Below are positions 8,959 through 18,325 of a stretch of DNA of 64,000 bases, piece by piece. Where the stretch lies: assembly GCF_009601685.2 (NCBI RefSeq), contig NZ_CP045701.2, forward strand, positions 1,240,001 to 1,304,000. The letters run 5' to 3'. The DNA comes from Pseudomonas brassicacearum (GTDB taxonomy: Bacteria; Pseudomonadota; Gammaproteobacteria; Pseudomonadales; Pseudomonadaceae). The notes under the pieces are model-generated. The model saw only the letters and a list, made by a program, of their open reading frames with translations, had not been told where the DNA came from and ran no database searches. A program made the translations under genes and the position numbers. Positions within the stretch are counted from its first letter, which is position 1. Each line of letters begins with the position of its first letter.

Positions 8959-9965
8959 AGATCGCCATCGTCAATGACATGCCCCTGGCAGTCGAAGCGC
9001 TGCGCCGTGCCCTGGCGTTCGAGCCGGCGCATCAACTGGTCTGGGTGGCCGCCAACGGGGCCGAGGCGGTGCAGCGTTGTGCCGAATACACCCCCGACCT
9101 GATCCTCATGGACTTGCTCATGCCGGTCATGGACGGCGTGGAGGCCACTCGGCGGATCATGGCCGGCAGCCCCTGCGCTATCGTGATCGTTACCGGTGAT
9201 AGCCAGCAGAACGTCCACCGGGTGTTCGAGGCCATGGGCCATGGCGCGCTGGATGTGGTCGATACCCCGGCCTTGGGCGTCGGTAACCCGGCAGATGCGG
9301 CGGCGCCGCTGCTGCGCAAGATCACCAACATCGGCTGGCTGATTGGTGAGCGCAACAAGCGTGAACGACCGGCACCGGCGGCGCAGCGTGCGGCGGTGTC
9401 GCCCAAGAGCCTGGTGGCCATCGGGTCGTCGGCGGGCGGGCCGGCGGCGCTGGAGGTGCTGCTCAAGGCGCTGCCGCGCAACTTTACCCCGGCCATCGTG
9501 CTGGTCCAACATGTGGACGAGGTGTTCGCCGCCGGCATGGCCCAGTGGCTGGGCAGTGTCTCGGGCCACACGGTGCGCCTGGCCCGGGCCGGCGAGACGC
9601 CGCAAAGTGGCACGGTGTTGCTGGCCGGGACCAACCATCATCTGCGTTTGTTGAAAGACGGCACCCTGGCCTACACCGCCGAGCCAGTGAACGAGATCTA
9701 CCGGCCCTCCATCGACGTGTTTTTTGAAAGTGTCGCCCAGTACTGGAGCGGCGACGCGGTGGGCGTATTGCTCACCGGCATGGGCCGCGATGGTGCACAA
9801 GGGCTTAAACTCATGCGCCAACAGGGCTATGTGACCATTGCTCAGGACCAGCGCAGCAGTGCGGTGTACGGGATGCCCAAAGCGGCGGCCGCCATCGACG
9901 CCGCCGCCCATATTCTCGCCCTGGACGCTATCGCGCCACGGCTGTTGGAGCTTTTTACCCCATGA
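8955..9965 (+). CDS. wspF: WspF, CheB-type receptor methylesterase and negative regulator
   Basis: 336 aa, starting at a TTG that overlaps the wspE stop (TTGA). The receiver domain has Asp53 (LILMDLLMPVMDG). The C-terminal CheB esterase domain has the catalytic serine in IGSSAGG (Ser158/159), the His region LVQHVDEVFAAGMA, and the Asp region LLTGMGRDGAQG. It demethylates WspA and resets the signal. In P. fluorescens and P. aeruginosa, loss of WspF locks the pathway on and gives wrinkly colonies. The gene here is intact. Confidence 0.95.
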   Translation: MKIAIVNDMPLAVEALRRALAFEPAHQLVWVAANGAEAVQRCAEYTPDLILMDLLMPVMDGVEATRRIMAGSPCAIVIVTGDSQQNVHRVFEAMGHGALDVVDTPALGVGNPADAAAPLLRKITNIGWLIGERNKRERPAPAAQRAAVSPKSLVAIGSSAGGPAALEVLLKALPRNFTPAIVLVQHVDEVFAAGMAQWLGSVSGHTVRLARAGETPQSGTVLLAGTNHHLRLLKDGTLAYTAEPVNEIYRPSIDVFFESVAQYWSGDAVGVLLTGMGRDGAQGLKLMRQQGYVTIAQDQRSSAVYGMPKAAAAIDAAAHILALDAIAPRLLELFTP

Positions 9966-10010
9966 ACAACCCCGCCAGCGTTACCCCAGGCCGTACTCAG
10001 GTAAGTCACC

Positions 10011-11012
10011 ATGAATGATCTGCAACTCGACGATTTCAAGCGCGATGAGAACGCCGCCATGGTCTTGCTCATCGACGACCAGGCGATGATCGGCGAGGCG
10101 GTGCGGCGCGGGCTGTCGAACGAAGACAACATCGACTTCCACTTCTGCTCCGATCCTCACCAGGCCATCGCCCAGGCTGTTCGCATCAAGCCGACAGTCA
10201 TTCTCCAGGATTTGGTGATGCCCGGCCTGGATGGCCTGAGCCTGGTGCGCGAGTACCGTAACCATCCCGCCACCCGCGATATCCCGATCATTGTCCTGTC
10301 CACCAAGGAGGACCCGCTGGTCAAGAGCGCGGCGTTCGCCGCCGGGGCCAACGACTACCTGGTCAAGTTGCCGGACAACATCGAACTGGTGGCGCGCATC
10401 CGCTATCACTCGCGCTCCTACATGATGCTGTTGCAGCGCGACGCGGCCTATCGGGCACTGCGGGTCAGCCAGCAGCAACTGCTCGACGCCAACCTGGTGC
10501 TGCAACGCTTGATGAACTCCGATGGCCTGACCGGCCTGTCCAATCGCCGGCATTTCGACGAGTACCTGGAGCTGGAATGGCGCAGGGCGATGCGTGACCA
10601 GAGTCAACTGTCGCTGCTGATGATCGATGTGGACTACTTCAAGGCCTACAACGACAACTTCGGCCACCTGGAGGGCGACGAAGCCCTGCGCAAGGTCGCC
10701 ACGGCGATCCGCGAGGCGTGCAGTCGTCCGTCCGATTTGCCGGCCCGCTACGGCGGCGAGGAGTTCGCCCTGGTCCTGCCCGGTACCTCGCCGGGCGGTG
10801 CCCGGCTGATGGCCGAGAAACTGCGCCAGGGCGTCGTCGCCCTGAAAATCCCCCACACCATGCCTGACAGTGGCGGGAACCTGACCGTCAGCATCGGCGT
10901 CTCGACCTTCACCCCCCAGCAGGGTAGCGACAGCCGGCAACTGATCTCGGCGGCGGACAAGGGGTTGTACATGGCCAAGCACAATGGGCGTAATCGGGTG
11001 GGTGTTGAATAG
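10011..11012 (+). CDS. wspR: WspR, response-regulator diguanylate cyclase
   Basis: 333 aa. N-terminal receiver with acceptor Asp67 ([13 protein letters not shown]), a helical stalk, then a GGDEF domain with active-site GGEEF at residues 248-252. An allosteric inhibitory RxxD site (RPSD, residues 239-242) sits five residues before it. It makes c-di-GMP when phosphorylated by WspE and promotes biofilm and cellulose/exopolysaccharide production. It starts 45 bp after wspF, less tightly packed than the rest of the operon, with an 18-codon mini-ORF bridging the gap. Confidence 0.96.
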   Translation: MNDLQLDDFKRDENAAMVLLIDDQAMIGEAVRRGLSNEDNIDFHFCSDPHQAIAQAVRIKPTVILQDLVMPGLDGLSLVREYRNHPATRDIPIIVLSTKEDPLVKSAAFAAGANDYLVKLPDNIELVARIRYHSRSYMMLLQRDAAYRALRVSQQQLLDANLVLQRLMNSDGLTGLSNRRHFDEYLELEWRRAMRDQSQLSLLMIDVDYFKAYNDNFGHLEGDEALRKVATAIREACSRPSDLPARYGGEEFALVLPGTSPGGARLMAEKLRQGVVALKIPHTMPDSGGNLTVSIGVSTFTPQQGSDSRQLISAADKGLYMAKHNGRNRVGVE

Positions 11013-11048
11013 GCCCTGGACAGGGCGCTTGCTTCCGCCGGACTGTGT

Positions 11049-11197
11049 CTGTAGGCGCTATCTAGGAACTGCGTAGGCGCTGCGTAGGAGCTGCGTAGGA
11101 GCTGTCGAGTGCAACGAGGCTGCGATCTTTCCCCAGACAATTGAGCCCTGAGCGAAAGATCAAGATCAAAAGATCGCAGGCTTCGCCAGCTCCTACA
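11049..11197. repeat. type B palindromic repeat with an 11-bp tandem array
   Basis: This fills most of the 308-bp gap between wspR and prfB. It begins with five 11-bp units of the form GTAGGAGCTGC (11051-11105, two of them degenerate), then GAGGCTGCGATCTTTCC. It ends with the mirror arm AAAGATCGCAGGCTTCGCC and AGCTCCTACA. The same element type occurs at 19848, 24856, 43115 and 55397. No coding potential is seen. Confidence 0.85.
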
Positions 11198-11275
11198 GGG
11201 CCAGCGCGAGCTGGCATATAAGGAATTGGTGTTCCTAAAGCCGCCAGGCGGGCTGCCGCTGGCGCTTGATTACGT

Positions 11276-11281
11276 TATACT
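11276..11281 (+). promoter_or_regulatory. possible -10 hexamer for prfB
   Basis: TATACT lies 40 bp before the prfB ATG. The -35 region is not recognisable. Confidence 0.35.
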
Positions 11282-11320
11282 CGCCGGCTTTCAAAAGTTC
11301 GCCAACGAGTGCTGCCCGCC

Positions 11321-12416
11321 ATGGAAATCAACCCGATCCTTAACACCATCAAGGACCTGTCCGAGCGCTCCGAAACTATTCGGGGGTATCTTTGACTACG
11401 ATCAAAAGCATGAGCGTCTGACCGAAGTCAATCGCGAGCTTGAAGATCCGAATGTCTGGAACAACCCTTCGTACGCCCAGGAGCTGGGCCGCGAGCGTTC
11501 TGCGCTGGCGCAGATCGTCGAGACCCTGGACGAGTTGTCCAGCGGCCTGGCCGATTGCCGCGACCTGCTGGACATGGCTGTCGAGGAAAACGATGAAGGC
11601 GCGGTCGGCGATGTCGTCGCCGAGCTGACACGCCTGGACGAGAACCTCGCCAAGCTGGAATTCCGTCGCATGTTCAGCGGCGAGATGGACATGAACAACG
11701 CCTACCTGGACATCCAGGCCGGTTCCGGCGGCACCGAAGCCCAGGACTGGGCCAACATCCTGCTGCGCATGTACCTGCGCTGGGCCGACAAACGCGGTTT
11801 CGACGCCACCATCATGGAACTGTCGGCCGGTGAAGTCGCCGGGATCAAGGGCGCCACCGTGCACATCAAGGGCGAATACGCCTTTGGCTGGCTACGGACC
11901 GAGATCGGCGTGCACCGCCTGGTGCGCAAGAGCCCGTTCGACTCCGGCAACCGCCGCCACACCTCGTTCTCGGCCGTGTTCGTCTCGCCGGAAATCGATG
12001 ACAACATCGAGATCGAGATCAACCCGGCGGACTTGCGCATCGACACCTACCGTTCCTCCGGGGCCGGTGGCCAGCACGTCAACACCACCGACTCGGCCGT
12101 ACGGATTACCCACGTACCGACCAACACCGTGGTCAGTTGCCAGAACGAGCGCTCCCAGCACGCCAACAAAGACACCGCGATGAAGATGCTCCGGGCCCGC
12201 CTGTACGAGCAGGAAGTGCAGAAGCGCAACGCGGCGTCCCAGGCACTGGAAGACACCAAGTCGGATATCGGCTGGGGTCACCAGATCCGTTCGTACGTGC
12301 TCGACGCCTCGCGGATCAAGGATCTGCGGACCAGCATCGAACGCAGCGATTGCGACAAGGTGCTCGATGGCGATATCGATGAATACCTGATCGCCAGCCT
12401 CAAACAAGGGCTGTAA
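11321..12416 (+). CDS. prfB: Peptide chain release factor 2 (programmed +1 frameshift)
   Basis: Read as join(11321..11392, 11394..12416), giving 364 aa. The first 24 codons end at an in-frame TGA (11393-11395) inside CGGGGGTATCTTTGAC, the classic autoregulatory slip site of RF2. A +1 shift at CTT-T restores the long frame. The SPF anticodon-like tripeptide (KSPFDSG) and the GGQ peptidyl-hydrolysis motif ([10 protein letters not shown]) are both present. RF2 ends translation at TGA and TAA; low RF2 increases shifting and hence its own synthesis. It is followed by lysS, a pairing common in proteobacteria. Confidence 0.97.
11379..11396 (+). promoter_or_regulatory. RF2 programmed frameshift site
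   Basis: An internal Shine-Dalgarno-like CGGGGG sits three bases before CTT TGA C. Ribosomes pausing at the TGA slip by one base onto TTT. This is the known feedback control of RF2, not a mutation. Confidence 0.95.
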
Positions 12417-12526
12417 CGCGACACCCATGCGGCGGGCCGGCCACGCTTGCGCCAAGGAGCGCGACTGGCCCGCAAACTCCGGCCCGGGGCCGGGGGCAAC
12501 GAACCTGTGATGGAATCCTTAAAGAC

Positions 12527-14029
12527 ATGAGCGACCTAGAACTCGACCCGCAAGCCCTGCAACAGGAAGAAAACTCCCTGATCGCCCTGCGCAAGGAAAA
12601 GCTTGCTGCCGAGCGCGTCAAGGGCCAGGCCTTCCCCAACGACTTCCGCCGCGACGCCTACTGCGACGTCTTGCAGAAGCAGTATGCGGACAAGACCAAG
12701 GAAGAGCTGGCCGAGGCAGCGATTCCAGTCAAGGTGGCCGGTCGTATCATGCTCGATCGTGGTTCGTTCATGGTGATCCAGGACATGACCGGGCGTATCC
12801 AGGTCTACGTCAACCGCAAGACCCTGCCGGAAGAAACCCTGGCCGCCGTCAAGACCTGGGACCTGGGCGACATCATTGCCGCCGAAGGCACCCTGGCCCG
12901 TTCCGGCAAGGGCGACCTGTATGTCGAGATGACCAGCGTGCGCCTGCTGACCAAGTCCCTGCGCCCGCTGCCGGACAAGCACCACGGCCTGACCGACACC
13001 GAGCAACGCTATCGCCAGCGCTACGTCGACCTGATCGTCAACGAAGACGTGCGCCAGACGTTCCGCGTGCGCTCGCAAGTCATCGCCCACATCCGCAGCT
13101 TCCTGATGAAGCGTGACTTCCTGGAAGTCGAGACGCCGATGCTGCAGACCATCCCCGGCGGTGCGGCGGCCAAGCCGTTCGAAACCCACCACAACGCCCT
13201 GGACATGGAAATGTTCTTGCGCATTGCGCCGGAGCTGTACCTCAAGCGGCTTGTTGTGGGTGGGTTTGAAAAAGTGTTCGAGATCAACCGCAACTTCCGT
13301 AACGAAGGCGTTTCGACTCGGCACAACCCCGAGTTCACCATGCTCGAGTTCTACCAGGCCTACGCCGACTACGAAGACAACATGGACCTGACCGAGGAAC
13401 TGTTCCGCGAACTGGCGCAGCTTGTTCTCGGGACTACCGACGTGCCGTACGGCGACAAGGTGTTCCACTTCGGCGAGCCGTTCGTGCGCCTGTCGGTGTT
13501 CGACTCGATCCTCAAGTACAACCCTGAACTGACGGCCGATGACCTGAACGACATCGAGAAGGCCCGCGCCATCGCCAAGAAGGCCGGTGCCAAGGTGCTC
13601 GGCTTCGAAGGCCTGGGCAAGCTGCAAGTGATGATTTTCGAAGAGCTGGTCGAGCACAAGCTGGAACAGCCGCACTTCATCACCCAGTACCCGTTCGAAG
13701 TGTCGCCGCTGGCCCGTCGCAACGACGAGAACCCAAGCGTGACCGACCGTTTCGAGCTGTTCATCGGTGGCCGTGAAATCGCCAACGCCTACTCCGAGCT
13801 CAACGATGCAGAAGACCAGGCCGAGCGTTTCATGGCCCAGGTGGCTGACAAGGACGCCGGCGACGACGAAGCCATGCACTACGATGCCGACTTCGTGCGA
13901 GCCCTGGAGTACGGCATGCCGCCGACCGCTGGCGAAGGCATCGGCATCGATCGCCTGGTGATGTTGCTGACCAACTCACCGTCGATCCGGGACGTGATTC
14001 TTTTCCCGCACATGCGGCCTCAAGCGTAA
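12527..14029 (+). CDS. lysS: Lysyl-tRNA synthetase, class II
   Basis: 500 aa, the usual bacterial length. An N-terminal OB-fold anticodon-binding domain (about 60-170) is followed by the class II catalytic core. Motif 1 is near [10 protein letters not shown], motif 2 near [11 protein letters not shown], and motif 3 near the C-terminus ([13 protein letters not shown]). It charges tRNA-Lys. It lies 110 bp after prfB and is followed at once by a strong intrinsic terminator. Confidence 0.97.
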   Translation: MSDLELDPQALQQEENSLIALRKEKLAAERVKGQAFPNDFRRDAYCDVLQKQYADKTKEELAEAAIPVKVAGRIMLDRGSFMVIQDMTGRIQVYVNRKTLPEETLAAVKTWDLGDIIAAEGTLARSGKGDLYVEMTSVRLLTKSLRPLPDKHHGLTDTEQRYRQRYVDLIVNEDVRQTFRVRSQVIAHIRSFLMKRDFLEVETPMLQTIPGGAAAKPFETHHNALDMEMFLRIAPELYLKRLVVGGFEKVFEINRNFRNEGVSTRHNPEFTMLEFYQAYADYEDNMDLTEELFRELAQLVLGTTDVPYGDKVFHFGEPFVRLSVFDSILKYNPELTADDLNDIEKARAIAKKAGAKVLGFEGLGKLQVMIFEELVEHKLEQPHFITQYPFEVSPLARRNDENPSVTDRFELFIGGREIANAYSELNDAEDQAERFMAQVADKDAGDDEAMHYDADFVRALEYGMPPTAGEGIGIDRLVMLLTNSPSIRDVILFPHMRPQA

Positions 14030-14040
14030 GTGTTTCAACT

Positions 14041-14069
14041 AAAAAGCCGCCTGGAAGGGCGGCTTTTTA
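14041..14069 (+). terminator. intrinsic terminator of prfB-lysS
   Basis: AAAAAGCCGCC, loop TGGAAG, then GGCGGCTTTTT: a GC-rich stem with a U tract, 11 bp after the lysS stop. Confidence 0.9.
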
Positions 14070-14130
14070 TTGCCTGTCTGGTACAAACGTATCAATTGGT
14101 TACTTTTGAGAACAAGAGGGAAGACCTGTC

Positions 14131-14847
14131 GTGAATCGTGCAATGGCTTCAGAAGGTGCAGCGGGCGTCGCCACGGCTGTCGCTGAAAGTGTTCAGTACC
14201 AGGGCCGCAAGGCCAGCCGACAGGGCAGTGAGCAGCGTCGCCAGGATATTCTCGACGCGGCGATGCGCATTGTGGTGCGTGATGGCGTGCGCGCCGTGCG
14301 TCACCGCGCCGTGGCCGCCGAAGCGGGCGTGCCGCTGTCGGCCACCACGTATTATTTCAAGGACATCGATGACTTGCTCACCGATACCTTCGCCCAGTAT
14401 GTGGAACGCAGCGCGGCGTTCATGGCCAAGCTGTGGGCCAACAACGAAGGCCTGCTGCGGGAAATGGTCGCTTACGGTGACGGCAGCGCCCAATCGCGCT
14501 CGCAACTGGCGGACGACATTGCCCGGATGACCGCCGACTACGTGCAGCACCAGTTGGACAGTCGCCGCGAATACCTGATGGCCGAGCAGGCCTTTCGCCA
14601 GGAAGCGCTGCTCAACCCGCGCCTGGCGGTGTTGGTACGTTCCCACCAGCAGATTTTGCTGCACGGCACCTGTCAGTTTTTCCAGGTATTGGGCTCCCGC
14701 GAGCCGCAACAGGATGCCAAAGTGTTGACGGCGATTATCGGACGGATGGAATATCAGGGCTTGCTCAATGGCGCCGAGCCGGTAGCCGATGAAGATATGC
14801 TCGGCATCCTGACTCGCTACATGCACTTGGTACTGGCGTCGGTGTAA
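14131..14847 (+). CDS. TetR-family transcriptional regulator
   Basis: 238 aa. The DNA-binding domain lies at about residues 30-80 (RRQDILDAAMRIVVRDGVRA, then VAAEAGVPLSATTYYFKDID), followed by an all-helical ligand domain. The start is uncertain: GTG at 14131 follows a GAGGGA about eleven bases away, and an ATG at 14143 is in frame. The syntenic position after lysS matches the P. aeruginosa TetR gene PA3699. Ligand and targets are unknown. Confidence 0.85.
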   Translation: MNRAMASEGAAGVATAVAESVQYQGRKASRQGSEQRRQDILDAAMRIVVRDGVRAVRHRAVAAEAGVPLSATTYYFKDIDDLLTDTFAQYVERSAAFMAKLWANNEGLLREMVAYGDGSAQSRSQLADDIARMTADYVQHQLDSRREYLMAEQAFRQEALLNPRLAVLVRSHQQILLHGTCQFFQVLGSREPQQDAKVLTAIIGRMEYQGLLNGAEPVADEDMLGILTRYMHLVLASV

Positions 14848-14853
14848 CCCCTT

Positions 14854-14909
14854 ATGGGAGTAGGCTATGTGGGAGCAAGCTTTGCTCCCACACACACACC
14901 TGCTCCCAT
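14854..14909. repeat. nested inverted repeat, single REP-like palindrome
   Basis: An inner palindrome TGTGGGAGCAAGC/TTTGCTCCCACA (14868-14893) is nested in outer arms ATGGGAG and CTCCCAT. It looks like a solitary half-REPIN with an added outer stem. Confidence 0.75.
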
Positions 14910-14945
14910 ATGTAGGGACGAGGCGCCGTGCCATAGGGAGTTCAA

Positions 14946-15500
14946 ATGAAAGCCTGGCGTGCCGTTGTACTGGCCGTGTCGTTGCTGCTGCTCAGTGGCT
15001 GCCTGGTGTCGTTCAAGACGCCGTTGCCTGACAGCGAAGCCGCGCCTAAGGGCCTGCTCGGTCACTGGACCAGCACCAATGCCTGGGGCGAACCGTTGAA
15101 CCTGGAGCTGACGAAGGTCGGCAAGCACCGCTACCAGGCCATCAGCTACTTCAGGGCCAGGCCCCATGAGCGCGAAGCCATCCCGCTGACTGTTTCCCGT
15201 CATGGCAGCCGCTGGTACGTGTCGGCCAAGGTGCCGGCGCGGTTTGGCGGCCACTATTTGATCGCCGGTTTCGAGTTGACCGACAAGCAAGAGCTGGTGG
15301 TCTACAACCTGGACCTGGATCAGATCAGCCAGGCCATCGGCCAACAGATTCTCAGCGGCCAACCGAACCAGAGCGAGGAAGGTGACGGGGTGCTGGTGGA
15401 CAGCGACATGGACAAGGTTTTCCGCTACCTCGACGACCCGGCCAATTCCGATGTGTTCTCGGAGGCCGTGCGCTACCAACGGCTGGTCAAATCCCAATAA
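14946..15500 (+). CDS. Putative lipoprotein of unknown function
   Basis: 184 aa. A lipoprotein signal peptide ends in the lipobox LLSGC with Cys19 as the lipidated residue, so the protein is probably membrane anchored. The remainder has a mixed beta pattern (GLLGHWTSTNAWGEPLNLEL) with no motif I can name. GGGAG precedes the ATG. It lies 36 bp upstream of the DUF1704 gene in the same direction, probably an operon. The pair keeps the P. aeruginosa order PA3698-PA3697. Confidence 0.8.
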   Translation: MKAWRAVVLAVSLLLLSGCLVSFKTPLPDSEAAPKGLLGHWTSTNAWGEPLNLELTKVGKHRYQAISYFRARPHEREAIPLTVSRHGSRWYVSAKVPARFGGHYLIAGFELTDKQELVVYNLDLDQISQAIGQQILSGQPNQSEEGDGVLVDSDMDKVFRYLDDPANSDVFSEAVRYQRLVKSQ

Positions 15501-15536
15501 CAGCAACAAGCGGACGTTTTTTCACAGGAGTTCCGG

Positions 15537-16814
15537 GTGGACGATTACCAGCAGACGATACGCACCTTGTCCGATCGCATTGTGCTGGCGCAAACGCCGA
15601 TTCGCATCCTTGACGCGGTGAAGTGGGACGAGAGCATCCGCAAGGGGTTTCTCAAGGCCAAGGGCAAGGAAATGCCCGCGGTGGATCGCGACTATTACCT
15701 CAACCGGCCACTGTCCTTCGATTCGAGCAAGGTGAAGCTGGAGTTCCAGAACATCGAGCGTGACATCACTCGCCAGCTCGGACAGTTCAACCCGGTTGGC
15801 CAGATCATGCGCCGCATGTGCAAGGAATACCGCATGGTGGTACGCATGCTCGAGGCGCGTGGCACCGAGGATTTCGGGCTGATCTCCCAGGAGCTCTATG
15901 GCGCCGCCTCCGATGCCTTCCACGCCGGCGACCCGACCCTGGCCGACCTGGGCCTGATGCTCTCCGATTACCTGAACAACATCGATGGCCGTGGCGACCT
16001 CAAGGACGAGCCCAAGACGCTGGTCGCCAAGGAGGCCGTCAGCCTGCTGCAACACCGCCTCAACCGAGTGTTCGGCGAAGCCGAGGAAACCATCCGGGTG
16101 TTCGAGTCCGATGGTATCGTGGCCGACGCGGCGGCGGGTGCGGACTACATCAAGATCCGCGCCGATGCGATGTTCAACGAGCGTGACGTGCGAGCCTTGG
16201 AGGTCCACGAAGGCCTGGTGCACGTCGGCACCACGCTCAACGGCCTCAACCAGCCGATCTGCACCTTCCTGTCCAAGGGCCCGCCCTCGTCCACGGTGAC
16301 CCAGGAAGGCCTGGCGATCCTGATGGAAATCATTACCTTTGCGTCCTACCCCAGTCGCTTGCGCAAACTGACCAACCGTACCCGAGCCATTCACATGGTG
16401 GAGGAGGGGGCCGATTTCCTGCAGATCTTCGAGTTCTTCCGCGAGCAGGGCTTTGAAATGGCCGAGAGCTACGGCAACGCCAGTCGGGTTTTTCGTGGGT
16501 CGGTGCCGACGGGTCTGCCATTCACCAAAGACTTGTCCTACCTCAAAGGCTTCATCATGGTTTACAACTACATTCAGTTGGCCGTGCGCAAGGGCAAGCT
16601 GGAACAGGTGCCGCTGCTGTTCTGCGGCAAGACCACCCTCGAGGACATGCGCACGTTGCGGCAACTGGTGGACGAAGGCCTAGTCGTACCGCCCAAGTAC
16701 CTGCCCGAGCAGTTCCGCGACATGAACGCCCTGTCGGCCTGGATGTGTTTCTCCAACTTCCTGAACCACCTGAGCCTGGACCGGATCGAAGCGGATTATT
16801 CCAATATTCTTTAA
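15537..16814 (+). CDS. DUF1704 protein with QEGLA motif, putative zinc metallopeptidase
   Basis: 425 aa from GTG, with CAGGAG just upstream. Databases call this family flavohemoglobin expression-modulating QEGLA-motif protein. The QEGLA motif is present (VTQEGLAILME, Glu257). A HExxxH motif is also visible, VHEGLVHVG, with His224, Glu225 and His229. Together with Glu257 this matches the metal site expected for the DUF1704 fold shared with eukaryotic tubulin-tyrosine carboxypeptidases of the MATCAP type. A peptidase role is inference; the bacterial substrate is unknown. It is probably co-transcribed with the upstream lipoprotein. Confidence 0.82.
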   Translation: MDDYQQTIRTLSDRIVLAQTPIRILDAVKWDESIRKGFLKAKGKEMPAVDRDYYLNRPLSFDSSKVKLEFQNIERDITRQLGQFNPVGQIMRRMCKEYRMVVRMLEARGTEDFGLISQELYGAASDAFHAGDPTLADLGLMLSDYLNNIDGRGDLKDEPKTLVAKEAVSLLQHRLNRVFGEAEETIRVFESDGIVADAAAGADYIKIRADAMFNERDVRALEVHEGLVHVGTTLNGLNQPICTFLSKGPPSSTVTQEGLAILMEIITFASYPSRLRKLTNRTRAIHMVEEGADFLQIFEFFREQGFEMAESYGNASRVFRGSVPTGLPFTKDLSYLKGFIMVYNYIQLAVRKGKLEQVPLLFCGKTTLEDMRTLRQLVDEGLVVPPKYLPEQFRDMNALSAWMCFSNFLNHLSLDRIEADYSNIL

Positions 16815-16827
16815 TCGCACCACTAAT

Positions 16828-16920
16828 CCCTGTGAGCGAGCTTGCTCGCGATAGCGTCAGCACAGTCAGTACGGCTGTGACTGACCCGCCGCTATCGCGA
16901 GCAAGCTCGCTCCCACAGGG
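16828..16920. repeat. REPIN-type pair (type A), left arm with a 2-bp deletion
   Basis: The left arm reads TGTGAGCGAGCTTGCTCGCG, lacking GG relative to the right arm (CGCGAGCAAGCTCGCTCCCA). Together they form a long imperfect hairpin between the DUF1704 gene and the hydrolase. Confidence 0.85.
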
Positions 16921-16957
16921 GGGCTGCGTTTACTTCTGACTTGCGAGGTTTCACCGG

Positions 16958-17863
16958 ATGCGAACCCTCGGCATCATTTGCCTGTTGCTGGCCCTGAGCG
17001 GTTGCAGTTCCCTGTTGTTCTACCCCGAGCACGGCCTGCCGTTCACCCCGGAGCGAGCCAGGCTCGAATACCGCGACGTCACCCTGACCACCGCCGACGG
17101 TCTCAAGCTCCACGGCTGGTGGCTACCCGTCAAACCGGGTGTGCAGGTCAAGGGCACGGTGCTGCATTTGCACGGCAACGGCGGCAACCTGGCCTGGCAC
17201 CTGGGCGGGAGCTGGTGGTTGCCGGAACAGGGTTACCAGGTGTTGATGGTCGACTACCGGGGTTATGGCCTGTCCGAAGGCGAGCCGAGCCTGCCGGCGA
17301 TCTATCAGGACATCGATGCTGCGTTCCAATGGCTCGACCAGGCGCCCGAGGTGCAGGGCAAGCCGCTGGTGCTGCTCGGCCAGAGCCTGGGCGGCGCGCT
17401 GGCGGTGCATTACCTGGTCGAGCACCCGCAGCGCCAACGGCAGCTCAAGGCCCTGGTGCTCGATGGTGTGCCCGCCAGTTACCGCGACGTCGGCCGTTTT
17501 GCCCTGAGTACGTCCTGGCTGACCTGGCCGTTCCAGGTGCCGTTGTCCTGGTTGGTACCGGACGGTGACAGCGCGATCAGTTCCGTGGCGCAATTGAATG
17601 GCGTGCCGAAATTGATCTACCACAGCCTGGACGACCCCATCGTGCCCCTTTCCAACGGCATCCGGCTGTATCAAGCTGCGCCGCCGCCCCGGGTCTTGCA
17701 ACTGACCCGTGGCGGACATGTGCAGACGTTCGCCGACCCAACCTGGCGCACCGTGATGCTGCGCTACCTCGAAGACCCCCAGCATTTTGACGGCCTGCGC
17801 CGCCTGGGCGAGGTCCCGAATTACCCTAAATCACCCGTTGAATCACCAGAGAGTCCGCAATGA
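16958..17863 (+). CDS. Alpha/beta hydrolase, probable lipoprotein
   Basis: 301 aa. The signal peptide has lipobox ALSGC (Cys16). The hydrolase core includes an HLHGNGGN oxyanion region, a DYRGYGLSEG strand, and the nucleophile elbow GQSLGG with Ser143. A candidate acid is in the SLDDPIVP block and a candidate His in GGHVQTF. This resembles the ABHD13/BEM46-like group of serine hydrolases (carboxylesterase or thioesterase type); the substrate is unknown. The stop overlaps the next start by four bases. Confidence 0.85.
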   Translation: MRTLGIICLLLALSGCSSLLFYPEHGLPFTPERARLEYRDVTLTTADGLKLHGWWLPVKPGVQVKGTVLHLHGNGGNLAWHLGGSWWLPEQGYQVLMVDYRGYGLSEGEPSLPAIYQDIDAAFQWLDQAPEVQGKPLVLLGQSLGGALAVHYLVEHPQRQRQLKALVLDGVPASYRDVGRFALSTSWLTWPFQVPLSWLVPDGDSAISSVAQLNGVPKLIYHSLDDPIVPLSNGIRLYQAAPPPRVLQLTRGGHVQTFADPTWRTVMLRYLEDPQHFDGLRRLGEVPNYPKSPVESPESPQ

Positions 17864-18189
17864 GCGAAGAACGTAACGCCATCCCCCTGATCATCACCGG
17901 TATCTGCAGCATCCTCGGCACCGTCGGGGTGCTCTGGTATTACGGCTACCTGCACTTCGCCAAGCCTGAGGACGCGTTGCTGCTCAACCAATTCACCATG
18001 CTCAAGACCGTGCCCGGCGAGGACTACAAGGTTTCCCTGGAACCGGCCCCCCAGGTCGCCCAATGCATCGACGGCGTACTGGTGCTGTTCGACACCGAGC
18101 AGAAAGGCCTGACCGGCGTGCTGATCAACGAAAAGAAACGCGCGGTGCGCTGCATGGGCCAGGACACGCCGCAGAAGCTTCAGCCGTAA
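17860..18189 (+). CDS. Small single-pass membrane protein, unknown function
   Basis: 109 aa. One membrane segment at about residues 8-30 (IPLIITGICSILGTVGVLWY) is followed by a short soluble domain with two cysteines (CIDGVLVLFD and RCMGQD). Translationally coupled to the upstream hydrolase (ATGA). No family is recognised; it is conserved in position in Pseudomonas. Confidence 0.78.
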   Translation: MSEERNAIPLIITGICSILGTVGVLWYYGYLHFAKPEDALLLNQFTMLKTVPGEDYKVSLEPAPQVAQCIDGVLVLFDTEQKGLTGVLINEKKRAVRCMGQDTPQKLQP

Positions 18190-18214
18190 TCTCCTTAGCG
18201 ACACCACAACTCCG

Positions 18215-18240
18215 CTGTGGGAGCAATCTCGCTCCCACAG
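18215..18240. repeat. short REP-like hairpin
   Basis: A perfect 10-bp stem CTGTGGGAGC/GCTCCCACAG with loop AATCTC. It is a single palindrome rather than a paired REPIN. Confidence 0.75.
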
Positions 18241-18271
18241 GGATTGTGTACAGCCAAACCTCTTTGGCAAT

Positions 18272-18309
18272 AAAAAGCCCCGCCTGACGAAATCAGGCGG
18301 GGCTTTTTC
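18272..18309. terminator. bidirectional intrinsic terminator
   Basis: AAAAAGCCCCGCCTGA, loop CGAAA, then TCAGGCGGGGCTTTTT. A 16-bp stem with A and U tracts on both sides sits between two convergent operons and can stop transcription both ways. Confidence 0.93.
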
Positions 18310-18325
18310 AGTTGCACTCAGCCGA

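Noticed and set aside
11321..11395. 24-codon frame ending in TGA, suggesting a broken prfB
   Set aside because: This is the programmed RF2 frameshift, not a pseudogene.
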